A stretch of 12,971 nt of DNA. It comes from Chitinophaga pinensis. GTDB lineage: Bacteria; Bacteroidota; Bacteroidia; UKL13-3. Positions 1 through 6,897 of the stretch are shown here, piece by piece. The translations under genes and the position numbers were made by a program. Where the stretch lies: contig CAMCQX010000013.1 in assembly GCA_945876985.1 (NCBI GenBank), forward strand, positions 1 to 12,971, given 5' to 3'. Positions within the stretch are counted from its first letter, which is position 1. Each line of letters starts with the position of its first letter. The notes beneath the pieces are model-generated. The model ran no database searches. It was not told the DNA's origin and was given only the letters and a program-made list of their open reading frames with translations.

Positions 1-1634
1 AAATAAATAAGCCAATAACCAACCAAGCTCCAAATGCTATCCAATTGCTTTTATTAAGCTGTGTCATCAAATAAAAATTTGTTACCATTCCTAATACTGG
101 AAGTAGAGAAAAACGGTGTAAAAAACTAAATACGGAAATGACTGCAAACAAAATCCAAAAGCTGTAAGCAGGGAAATTTAAACCAATATCAAAGTTGAAA
201 AATATTTTATTTTCATCGAAAACAAGGAACAAAAAAATACTTACTAAAAACAACAATGGCATCATAATTCTTCCATTAATGTAAGGAACTCTAAACCCTT
301 TATGGTTTGGGTTTCGGTGCGTTTCCATTTGAATAACACCGGCATTTACTAACACAAAAGCAAACAAAGTTCCAATGCTACTTAAGTCGGTTACTTCTTT
401 TAAATTTAAAAATAAAGCGGGAATTGCTACCAAAGCACCCGTAACTAAAGTTGAAAAATAAGGAGTTTTAAATTTAGGGTGAATTTTGCTGAATTTCTTT
501 GGTAATAAACCATCGCGGCTCATGCTCATCCAAATTCTTGGTTGTCCGTTTTGAAAAACCAATAGCACCGAAGCCATTGCTATTACAGCACTTACGGCCA
601 CTATTCCGCTCATCCAGCCTACATTTAATTTTTCAAAAACAAATGCCAAAGGATCGCCAACAGCTAATTCTTTGTAACTTATCATTCCAGTTAAGGTGAG
701 TGAAATAAGAATATATAAAACAGTGCAGATAATTAAAGAAGCAATCATGGCTTTTGGTAAATCGCGTTCAGGATTTTTACATTCTTCGGCAGTTGTTGCC
801 AAAGCATCAAAACCAATATAAGCAAAGAAAACGGATGAAACTCCTTGTAAAACTCCTGTTAAATGATTGGGCATAAATGGACTCCAATTATCAGGATTTA
901 CATAAAAAGCACCAACAATAATGACTAAAACAATCACAAATAATTTGATGGCAACAAAAATATTACTGGCTTTTTTTGTTTCATGCACCCCACGATATAT
1001 TAAAGCGGTTATGGCCAAAACAATGGCAACAGCTGGCAAATCGAAAATTAGTTTTAAACCACCTATACTCGGAGCTGTTTGCCAAGCGCTGTATTGTTCT
1101 GATAAAGCAAAAGTTAATTTTTCGTTTTTGCTTAAAAGCAAACTTGCATTTTCAAAACCGGCTTTTGCAGTTAAATAATCCATGGTTAAATAATCGGGAA
1201 TATGAATATTTAAACCGCCCAATAAACCTGTAAAATAATCGCTCCAACTAATGGCCACTACAATGTTTCCAATTCCATATTCTAAAATTAAAGCCCAGCC
1301 AATTATCCATGCTATAATTTCACCAAACGAAGCATACGCATAAGTATAAGCGCTGCCACTAATTGGTATTGAGGACGCAAATTCGGCATAACTCATGGCC
1401 GAAAAACCACAAGCAATAGCAGTAAAAACAAACAATAAAATAACCGCTGGACCGCCCATAAAACTGGCATTTCCTATGGTACTAAAAATTCCTGCACCAA
1501 TAATGGCAGCAATGCCCATGGCTGTTAAATCACGTAAAGACAATGTTTTATGTAATTGATGGCTGCCATGTTCAGCTTTATTTGCTTCAATTAATATTTG
1601 TGATATATTTTTTTTTCTGAAAAGTTGTTTCATA
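1..1634 (-). CDS. APC-family cationic amino acid permease, partial, frame broken near the start
   Basis: Inner-membrane amino acid transporter of the APC superfamily (CAT/YfnA-like), probably importing amino acids by proton symport. The frame is open from about position 1630 down to the window edge (about 540 codons), and the C-terminus lies outside. Family marks are the first-helix motif GIAAIIGAGIF, the segment FAYIGFDALATTAEE, the loop CKNPERDLPKA and the loop MSRDGLLPKKFSKIHPKFKTP, with many hydrophobic helices between. The family's N-terminus is visible (KKNISQILIEA then a helix), but its frame meets TGA at 1633-1631. The only sensible ATG (1634-1632, MKQLF) is in another frame and stops at 1587 after 15 codons. 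Removing one A from the A9 run (T9 on the plus strand, 1608-1616) joins them as MKQLFQKKNISQIL. It could be a sequencing error, a phase-variable or slippage-dependent gene, or a fresh pseudogene. A TTG at 1543 is a shorter alternative start but loses the N-terminal segment. Family assignment is firm; the state of the start is not. Confidence 0.88.
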
Positions 1635-1817
1635 CTTCAATTTATAAAATGGAATAAAATTTTATACCCATGCAATTATACCAAGATATACATGTAAAAC
1701 AAGGTGTAGTTTTTGATTGATTTTATTAAAGCGAATAATAAAGTAGTTTTCCTTTATAAAAATGTTCAAAATAAATGTTTTAGCTTTAAAAAGTTTTACT
1801 TTACTTCGTAAAATAAG
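1635..1817. other. Divergent intergenic region, permease / lutB
   Basis: AT-rich spacer of 183 bases between two outward-facing genes, so it must hold promoters for both. I looked for the Bacteroidota -7 element TAnnTTTG on both strands and saw only imperfect versions (for example a TAGTTTTTG-like stretch near 1707-1715 on the plus strand). No operator-like palindrome or riboswitch was recognised. Confidence 0.4.
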
Positions 1818-3191
1818 ATGAGCGCGGAACAAACATTTCATCAAGCTGTAAAAAAAACGATAAAAAACACTGAGTTGCAAGGCCGAACAATGGCAGCTGC
1901 AATGCAGCATCAGCATGCAATGAATGGAGCCATCAAACAGTTTGCAAACCTTGATTTAGCTCGCAATAGAGCCAAATATATTAAATGGCGTGTGAATGAA
2001 AATTTAGATAAATATTTGATAGATTTTGAAGCCAATTTGATGCGAAAAGGTGGCAAGGTAATTTGGGCCGATACTGCTCAAACTGCTTTGAACGAAATTG
2101 AACAAATCATCAAAAAAAATCAAGCAAAGCAAATTGTTAAGTCAAAATCTTCTATTTGTAACGAAATTGGATTGAATGAATTCATTCGTTCAAAAGGTTA
2201 TCAATTATTTGAAAGCGATTTAGGCGATTTTATAATAGATGGTTTCAATGAAAAACCATTTCATAATGTTTTACCTGCAGTTCATAAATCAAAGCAAGAA
2301 ATAAACAACTTACTGAACCAAAAAATCAGTTCTTCACTCGACATTGAAGCACATGAAATGATGGGCGATGTAAGAGAATATATGCGCAGCAATTTCTTTA
2401 AAGCTGATATTGGAATAACAGGAGCAAATTTTTTGATAGCTGAAAATGGAATGGCATGCATTACTGAAAACGAAGGAAATGCAAGACTTACAAGTACGTT
2501 TGTTAAAACTCATATTATAGTTGCCGGAATTGATAAAATGCTTCCAACTTTACAAGACGTTGATTTGTTTTTTTCATTGTTAAGTAGTTATGGAACTGGA
2601 CAAAAACTAACAACTTATAATTCTATCATTGGTCCAAAAAACAGCGATGAACATGACGGACCAATTGAGTTTATAGTAATTTTAGTTGACAATGGACGTA
2701 GTAATATTTTGGCCTCTCACGATCAGCGTGAAGCATTAAGTTGTATAAAATGTGGCGCATGTCATTTTGTTTGTCCGGTGTTTACTAATATTGGCGGACA
2801 TGCTTATGGAAGTAATTATACCGGCCCAATTGGTGCAATTACAGAGCCTCTTGCGCATGGTTTAAAAGAAAATATTCACTTAAGTAATGCCAGTACAAGC
2901 TGCGGAAAATGCAATGATGTATGTCCGGTTAAAATAGAAGTTAGTAACCAAATAATAAGAAACCGAAGAGATGCAGTGAATCTTGGCGGTGAGTCTACTA
3001 GTGAAAAATTAGCTTGGTATACTTGGACAAAAGCCATGCTAAGTCGTAAAAACTTAAACCGCTCTGCTAGTTTAAAAAACTTTACTTTTAAGCAACTTTA
3101 TAAAAACAATTGGGGAACAGAAAGAGAATTTCCGAAAATTGAGGAAAAATCATTTAACCAATTATGGCGAGAGAAATTTGGTGGCGTTTAA
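1818..3191 (+). CDS. lutB: LutB-type iron-sulfur protein (lactate utilisation)
   Basis: Predicted cytoplasmic electron-transfer subunit of the LutABC (YkgEFG) L-lactate oxidation complex. 457 aa, close to the 470-480 aa usual for LutB. The N-terminal part (about 1-80) has the helical LutB lead-in ending at the RKGGKVIWADTAQTA motif. The middle (about 70-290) is a LUD (DUF162) domain with GITGANFLIAENGMACITEN. The C-terminal part carries two ferredoxin-type motifs: CxxCxxCxxxCP at C309, C312, C315, C319 and CxxCxxxCP at C362, C365, C369, for two 4Fe-4S clusters. The ATG at 1818 fits the family N-terminus. LutA and LutC normally sit beside LutB. Here the neighbours are an unrelated permease and a tRNA, so the partners must be elsewhere or this copy works differently. 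A symmetrical hairpin terminator follows 32 bases after the stop. Family assignment is strong; lactate as substrate is inferred from the family. Confidence 0.9.
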   Translation: MSAEQTFHQAVKKTIKNTELQGRTMAAAMQHQHAMNGAIKQFANLDLARNRAKYIKWRVNENLDKYLIDFEANLMRKGGKVIWADTAQTALNEIEQIIKKNQAKQIVKSKSSICNEIGLNEFIRSKGYQLFESDLGDFIIDGFNEKPFHNVLPAVHKSKQEINNLLNQKISSSLDIEAHEMMGDVREYMRSNFFKADIGITGANFLIAENGMACITENEGNARLTSTFVKTHIIVAGIDKMLPTLQDVDLFFSLLSSYGTGQKLTTYNSIIGPKNSDEHDGPIEFIVILVDNGRSNILASHDQREALSCIKCGACHFVCPVFTNIGGHAYGSNYTGPIGAITEPLAHGLKENIHLSNASTSCGKCNDVCPVKIEVSNQIIRNRRDAVNLGGESTSEKLAWYTWTKAMLSRKNLNRSASLKNFTFKQLYKNNWGTEREFPKIEEKSFNQLWREKFGGV

Positions 3192-3223
3192 AAATTACTG
3201 AATTCAAAAAAATATTAAAAAAC

Positions 3224-3253
3224 AAAAAAAGCTCCAAATTGGAGCTTTTTTTT
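3224..3253. terminator. Bidirectional intrinsic terminator (lutB / tRNA-Cys)
   Basis: Seven A, then GCTCCAA-A-TTGGAGC, then eight T. The stem is GCTCC/GGAGC, extendable through the flanking A/T, so each strand gives a GC-containing hairpin followed by a U-run. It lies 32 bases after the lutB stop and one base from the 3' end of the converging tRNA-Cys, so it can end both transcripts. Confidence 0.88.
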
Positions 3254-3254
3254 G

Positions 3255-3325
3255 AGGTATCGATCAGATTCGAACTGATGTACAAGCTTTTGCAGAGCTT
3301 TGCCTAGCCGCTCGGCCACGATACC
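3255..3325 (-). tRNA. tRNA-Cys (anticodon GCA)
   Basis: The 71-nt minus-strand sequence folds into a complete cloverleaf. The acceptor stem is GGTATCG/CGATACC. The D arm is GCC/GGC around GAGCGGCTA. The anticodon stem is AAGCT/AGCTT with loop CTGCAAA, giving anticodon GCA (plus strand 3291-3293). The variable loop is short (GTAC), and the T arm is ATCAG/CTGAT with loop TTCGAAT. The discriminator base is T (U73), the identity base expected for Cys. The CCA end is not encoded, since the genome continues CAA. Confidence 0.97.
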
Positions 3326-3343
3326 TTCATGCGATTAGGGGTG

Positions 3344-3351
3344 CAAATATA
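3344..3351 (-). promoter_or_regulatory. Probable tRNA-Cys promoter, -7 element
   Basis: On the minus strand the sequence is TATATTTG, an exact match to the Bacteroidota -7 consensus TAnnTTTG, ending 18 bases before the tRNA 5' end. This would give a short 5' leader of roughly a dozen bases. No clear -33 TTTG element is present at the usual distance upstream; the stretch there (GGTGAAGTAAAA) is only a weak candidate. Confidence 0.55.
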
Positions 3352-3401
3352 AAAAAATATTTTACTTCACCGCATTTTTTATGATTTGGAAAAACTTTAG
3401 A

Positions 3402-3420
3402 ACTTATTTGGCTGATAAGT
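3402..3420 (-). terminator. Possible weak hairpin after the cyclase gene
   Basis: Just after the TAG of the cyclase gene the minus strand has ACTTAT, a 7-base loop and ATAAGT, followed six bases later by a short T-run (GTTTTT). The six-base stem is AT-rich and the T-run is displaced, so it may be a weak terminator or chance. If it does not terminate, transcripts would run on into tRNA-Cys. Confidence 0.3.
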
Positions 3421-3422
3421 AG

Positions 3423-4184
3423 CTAATTTGCTTGTAATTCTTTTAATTTATATAATACAGGTTTGCTCGGGCTAGCATCACTTTCAAAGGAAGCAATTTG
3501 CAAATTCAATAAATAAAAACCATCAGCTACTTCATTATTTACAAAAATTAATTCCGAAATGGTGGCATCTAATCTAGTATTGTTAGGATATTGCCAAAAG
3601 GCATGATGAGTTGCCAAAACACCACCATCTTCTTCCCTATCTACAGAGGGTAAATCGACCAACAAATGTTTGACGTTTTGATTGGCAAAAAATTCACCTA
3701 ATGCTGGTTCCAAATAAGTGGGATTATTCCCTGAATATTGATTCATTTTCTTAGAATCGTTATTGGGTAAAGTACGAATAATTACTGCATCAGCCATAGG
3801 ATTGTAATGCTTTGCAGCGCTTTGATTAGTTACTAAATTATCGCCATTTTCTAATTGTTGCGGTAGCACCGAAATAACTTGCGCAATGGCATAGAAATTC
3901 TTTAAAGTTTGATTGATGGTAATTCGCTCTTTACTAATATGCCCAACACATTCGGTATGCGTTCCATTTCCGTGCGCATTCAGTTTTAAATTTTCACAAT
4001 TACAAGCTCCACCATCTATTACGGAACCTATAAAAGTTCCAACTTTTACAGGCTCAAATAATGGATTATCGATGTGAAAAGCATTGGGATTTTGAACGCC
4101 ACTAAACAATGGAATTGACAAATCGAAAGGCATTAACAAATTAGCTTCGTAATTTTTTTCTTTGTGCTTAAATTGAATAATCAT
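3423..4184 (-). CDS. Cyclase-family metal-dependent hydrolase (kynurenine-formamidase-like)
   Basis: 253 aa, the cyclase/arylformamidase fold (PF04199 type), normally a metal-dependent amide or ester hydrolase such as KynB. The diagnostic motif HGNGTHTE (H71, H76, E78) with H82 in VGHI matches the family's HxGTHxD...H metal-binding signature, with Glu where KynB has Asp. A second conserved block is DLPSVDREEDGG (177-188) followed by THHAFW (192-197), the region that carries the catalytic His/Glu in relatives. There is no signal peptide, so it is probably cytoplasmic. It begins 26 bases after the stop of the upstream epimerase gene on the same strand, so the two are likely co-transcribed. No other kynurenine or tryptophan catabolism gene is in view, so the substrate is not established; a role outside kynurenine metabolism is quite possible. 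ATG start, no competing upstream start. Confidence 0.85.
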   Translation of the reverse strand: MIIQFKHKEKNYEANLLMPFDLSIPLFSGVQNPNAFHIDNPLFEPVKVGTFIGSVIDGGACNCENLKLNAHGNGTHTECVGHISKERITINQTLKNFYAIAQVISVLPQQLENGDNLVTNQSAAKHYNPMADAVIIRTLPNNDSKKMNQYSGNNPTYLEPALGEFFANQNVKHLLVDLPSVDREEDGGVLATHHAFWQYPNNTRLDATISELIFVNNEVADGFYLLNLQIASFESDASPSKPVLYKLKELQAN

Positions 4185-4210
4185 AGCTTAAATTTCTTTA
4201 TAAAATATAT

Positions 4211-5242
4211 TTATTTATCTTCTATATCTAACGCAAATTGATGGCAAACTTCTTTGATAGTTTGTTCAACTGGCTTAAAATTAAAGTTTAAAGCCAAACA
4301 TATTTTACCGTTATTATAAAAATATTGCTTTTGCGAAGCACGAGCAGTTTCTTTGGTTAAACTAAATTTTGAAAGTTTTAATAACCTAACAATAGCAAAT
4401 AAACGCCAAGCAATTTCGCCCATCAATGGCGTAATTAAAGTTTGGGGTGCTTTTACACCTAAGTGTTTTGCAATGCTGTAAAATAGTGATTTTATGCTGA
4501 TACTTTCGCTGCATAAAATATAACGTTGTCCAAATATATTTTGCTCCATTAATTGATAACAAACTTTACTAATATCTTGCACATCTACATAACCATTGAT
4601 TCCATTGGTATAAAATGGCAAACCTTTATAAACCGAATCAAACAAAACAATGGAGCCTTTGGTAAAATCACCATATCCCAAAATAACACCTGGATTGACA
4701 ATACACACATTTAAACCTTCTTCTTTTCCACGCCAAACTTCCATTTCGGCTCGGTATTTACTAATGGCATAATTGCTATTTAATTTACTGTTTTCCCATT
4801 TACAATTTTCGTCAATTGTAGCACCATTAATGCTTCTTCCTATAGCAGCTATAGAACTAATAAAACAGAATTTTTCAACCTTATGGAGCAAAGCTAAATT
4901 CACCATATTGGCTGTTCCTTCAATATTGGTTTTTTCCATTATTGATTTATCGGCTTGCACAAAACTCACCATTGCAGCGCAATGATAAACTTCTGTAACA
5001 TTTAAAAACGCTGATTCTAACTGAGGAATATTTAAAATGTCGGCTTCAGTCCAAACAATTGTTTGAAATAAAGCTTCTTTTGCCTGCGGATCATAATGCT
5101 TGAAATAATAATTAAATATTTTTTCAAATTCAGTCAAACTAGCTGTACTTCGCTTCATTAGTTTTACTTTTTTGCTATGCAATAGCAAATCACAAGCTAT
5201 ATGAGCTCCTAAAAATCCTGTTGAACCGCTTACTAAAATCAC
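4211..5242 (-). CDS. NAD(P)-dependent epimerase/dehydratase (extended SDR)
   Basis: 343 aa extended short-chain dehydrogenase. The N-terminal Rossmann motif is GSTGFLG (G6, G9, G12). The catalytic set is Ser in FISS (S129/S130), Y158 and K162 in YAISK, and the following NPGVILGYGDF block is typical of dihydroflavonol-reductase or 3-beta-HSD-like members. The C-terminal part has hydrophobic stretches (about 265-295) that could contact a membrane or a hydrophobic substrate. The start codon is GTG (5242-5240): a stop lies six codons upstream with no ATG between, and MILVSGSTGFLG places the glycine motif exactly where relatives have it. It is the first gene of a two-gene minus-strand unit with the cyclase-family hydrolase and faces away from the arginase-like gene. 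Substrate unknown. Family certain, specific function not. Confidence 0.88.
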   Translation of the reverse strand: MILVSGSTGFLGAHIACDLLLHSKKVKLMKRSTASLTEFEKIFNYYFKHYDPQAKEALFQTIVWTEADILNIPQLESAFLNVTEVYHCAAMVSFVQADKSIMEKTNIEGTANMVNLALLHKVEKFCFISSIAAIGRSINGATIDENCKWENSKLNSNYAISKYRAEMEVWRGKEEGLNVCIVNPGVILGYGDFTKGSIVLFDSVYKGLPFYTNGINGYVDVQDISKVCYQLMEQNIFGQRYILCSESISIKSLFYSIAKHLGVKAPQTLITPLMGEIAWRLFAIVRLLKLSKFSLTKETARASQKQYFYNNGKICLALNFNFKPVEQTIKEVCHQFALDIEDK

Positions 5243-5340
5243 TGTTTGTGGATATGTTTATTTTATATGCCAACAAATTAATGATTTTTGAAGCAAATAG
5301 TTATTACTATTTTTTTAAATAAAATAAATTTATAAAAATC

Positions 5341-6498
5341 ATGGAGTTTTTAAAGCCAATACCAAATCATATCATTGACCAATTAAAAATCAATTGTAGC
5401 CAAAGAAGTATTTATTATTCTACCACATTTGTAAGTGAAACAATTGAAAATTTAGCTAACTATCAATTAGCCATTATTGGGGTTTGTGACGACAGATTGC
5501 GTTCAAATTTTGCCGGTTCGGCAAAGGCTGCAGATGCTATTAGATTAGAATTTTATCAATTAATAAAACACCGAAATGATTTACAAATTATAGATTTGGG
5601 AAACATTGAATCGGGAAATACCATAAGCGACACTTATTTTGCATTGAAACAAACCATTGCAACACTTTTAAAACAAAAAGTTTTATGCTTAATTATTGGC
5701 GCTAGCGAAGATTATATTTACCAACAATATGCTGCTTACGAAGATGTTCATTTTAACATGAATGTTTTTATAGCCGATGCACGAGTGGCTTTAAAATTTG
5801 ATGATGACAATGAATTACAAAGTGGATATTTAAGTAGAATTATTGCACATCCAAAAAATTATTTGTTCAATATTGCACATATTGGGCATCAAAGTTATTT
5901 TGTAGAACCTGAAAGTTTTGATGCTTTTGAAAACATGAATTTTGATATGTTGAGGTTAGGCCTTTTCAGAAATAAAATTCAAGATATAGAACCATTTTGC
6001 AGAAATGCAGATATGATGGCTTTTAATATGTCGGCTATAAAAGCAGCTGATGCACATGGTCAAAATTCACCTTCGGCAAATGGATTTACGGGCGAAGAAG
6101 CTTGCCAATTAGCACGCTATGCAGGAATGAGCAATGATTTAAAAAGTTTTGGTATTTATAACGTGAATCCAACCCACGATTTAAACAACCTAACCAGTCA
6201 ACTTTCAGCGCAAATGTTGTGGTATTTTATGGATGGATTTAACAACAGAAAAAGCGAATATCCAAATAAAGATAGCAATGATTTTATGGTATATTATACC
6301 AGTATTCAAAGCAATTATGACATTACATTTTATAAAAATAAAATGAGCGACAGGTGGTGGATGGAAGTACCATATCCAAAAAACAGAAATGAGCAAGAAG
6401 GTTCGTTTATGGTGCCTTGCAATTACAGTGATTATGAAATAGCGTTGAGTGATGAAATTCCTGATAGATGGATAAAAGCCTTTCAAAAATTGGCTTAA
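5341..6498 (+). CDS. Arginase/formimidoylglutamase-fold protein with degenerate metal site
   Basis: 385 aa, resembling the ureohydrolase (arginase, agmatinase, formimidoylglutamase) family as annotated in Bacteroidota. It contains NFAGSAKAADAIR (GxxxGP-like region), a beta strand ending LIIGASED (118-124), a strand ending FIADARVAL, NIAHIGHQSYF (the strand equivalent to GxHS/GxR regions), DMMAFNMSAIKAAD (about 225-237) and a conserved C-terminal tail (RWWMEVPY...EIPDRW). The Mn-binding motifs are altered. GGDH is replaced by GASED (120-124), DAHxD by DARVA (146-150), and SxDxDxxDP by FNMSAIKAA, with N229 and S231 in place of the two aspartates. Two Mn ions are therefore unlikely to bind, and hydrolase activity is doubtful; a structural or regulatory role is possible. 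It is the first gene of the plus-strand run, two bases before the alkyltransferase-like gene. Fold assignment is fairly sure; any enzymatic name is not. Confidence 0.78.
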   Translation: MEFLKPIPNHIIDQLKINCSQRSIYYSTTFVSETIENLANYQLAIIGVCDDRLRSNFAGSAKAADAIRLEFYQLIKHRNDLQIIDLGNIESGNTISDTYFALKQTIATLLKQKVLCLIIGASEDYIYQQYAAYEDVHFNMNVFIADARVALKFDDDNELQSGYLSRIIAHPKNYLFNIAHIGHQSYFVEPESFDAFENMNFDMLRLGLFRNKIQDIEPFCRNADMMAFNMSAIKAADAHGQNSPSANGFTGEEACQLARYAGMSNDLKSFGIYNVNPTHDLNNLTSQLSAQMLWYFMDGFNNRKSEYPNKDSNDFMVYYTSIQSNYDITFYKNKMSDRWWMEVPYPKNRNEQEGSFMVPCNYSDYEIALSDEIPDRWIKAFQKLA

Positions 6499-6500
6499 AA

Positions 6501-6836
6501 ATGAAAGATAAATATACTTTTTTTGAAAATGTGTTTGACGTAGTTAGACAAATTCCTTATGGAAAAGTAACCAGTTATGGAGCCATAGCAAAATATTTGG
6601 GAAGCGCCAAAAGCAGCAGAACCGTTGGCTATGCCATGAATGCTAGCCACCAATTAATTCCAAAAATAGCGGCTCACCGAGTGGTAAATAGAAATGGAAT
6701 GTTAACGGGCAAACATCATTTTGGAGGTAATGCAATGCAGCAAAGTTTAGAAGCCGAAGGACTTATTATAGTGGAAGATAAAATTCAAAATTTTAGTTCA
6801 CATTATTGGGATCCAACTATTGGATTAGGCATTTAA
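6501..6836 (+). CDS. Alkyltransferase-like (ATL) DNA repair protein, MGMT family
   Basis: 111 aa, matching the DNA-binding domain of O6-alkylguanine-DNA alkyltransferase. It starts with FFENVFDVVRQIPYGKVTSYG, includes the winged-helix recognition region TSYGAIAKYLG, the arginine finger in SSRTVGYAMN (R40), and HRVVNRNGMLTGKHHFGG. The acceptor motif PCHR is replaced by A57-A58-H59-R60, so it cannot take the alkyl group onto cysteine. ATL proteins instead bind alkylated guanine, flip it and hand it to nucleotide excision repair. I chose ATG 6501, three bases after the preceding TAA, because the protein then starts where relatives do. An in-frame ATG at 6468 would overlap the previous gene by 31 bases and add unconserved residues. 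Also seen annotated as 'MGMT family protein'. Family strong; role inferred from the family. Confidence 0.88.
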   Translation: MKDKYTFFENVFDVVRQIPYGKVTSYGAIAKYLGSAKSSRTVGYAMNASHQLIPKIAAHRVVNRNGMLTGKHHFGGNAMQQSLEAEGLIIVEDKIQNFSSHYWDPTIGLGI

Positions 6837-6849
6837 AAAGCAAATCATT

Positions 6850-6897
6850 ATGAAAGCTATAAACGTATCAAAATTCTTTATTTTGCAACCCAATTGA
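6850..6897 (+). other. Possible 15-codon leader ORF overlapping the ribD start
   Basis: In the 57-base gap before ribD an ATG (6850) opens a 15-codon frame, MKAINVSKFFILQPN, whose TGA (6895-6897) overlaps the TTG start of ribD (6894-6896) as TTGA. That geometry would allow translational coupling to a weak start codon. It may be coincidence in AT-rich sequence. I see no FMN riboswitch here, and the space is too short for one. Confidence 0.25.

Noticed and set aside
499..1233. Three plus-strand ORFs (499-699, 921-1178, 976-1233)
   Set aside because: They lie opposite the well-supported permease frame and their translations look like antisense shadows.
1662..1916. Minus-strand 84-codon ORF
   Set aside because: It overlaps the lutB N-terminus on the opposite strand, and its translation is low-complexity and resembles nothing I know.
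3326..3422. Second tRNA next to tRNA-Cys
   Set aside because: No cloverleaf could be drawn between the tRNA-Cys 5' end and the cyclase gene.
4773..4985. Plus-strand 70-codon ORF
   Set aside because: It is antisense to the conserved part of the epimerase gene, including the YAISK region.
6205..6486. Minus-strand 93-codon ORF
   Set aside because: It is antisense to the conserved C-terminal tail of the arginase-like gene.
6468..6500. Upstream in-frame ATG for the alkyltransferase-like protein
   Set aside because: It would overlap the preceding gene by 31 bases and add an unconserved extension; ATG 6501 follows the preceding stop cleanly.
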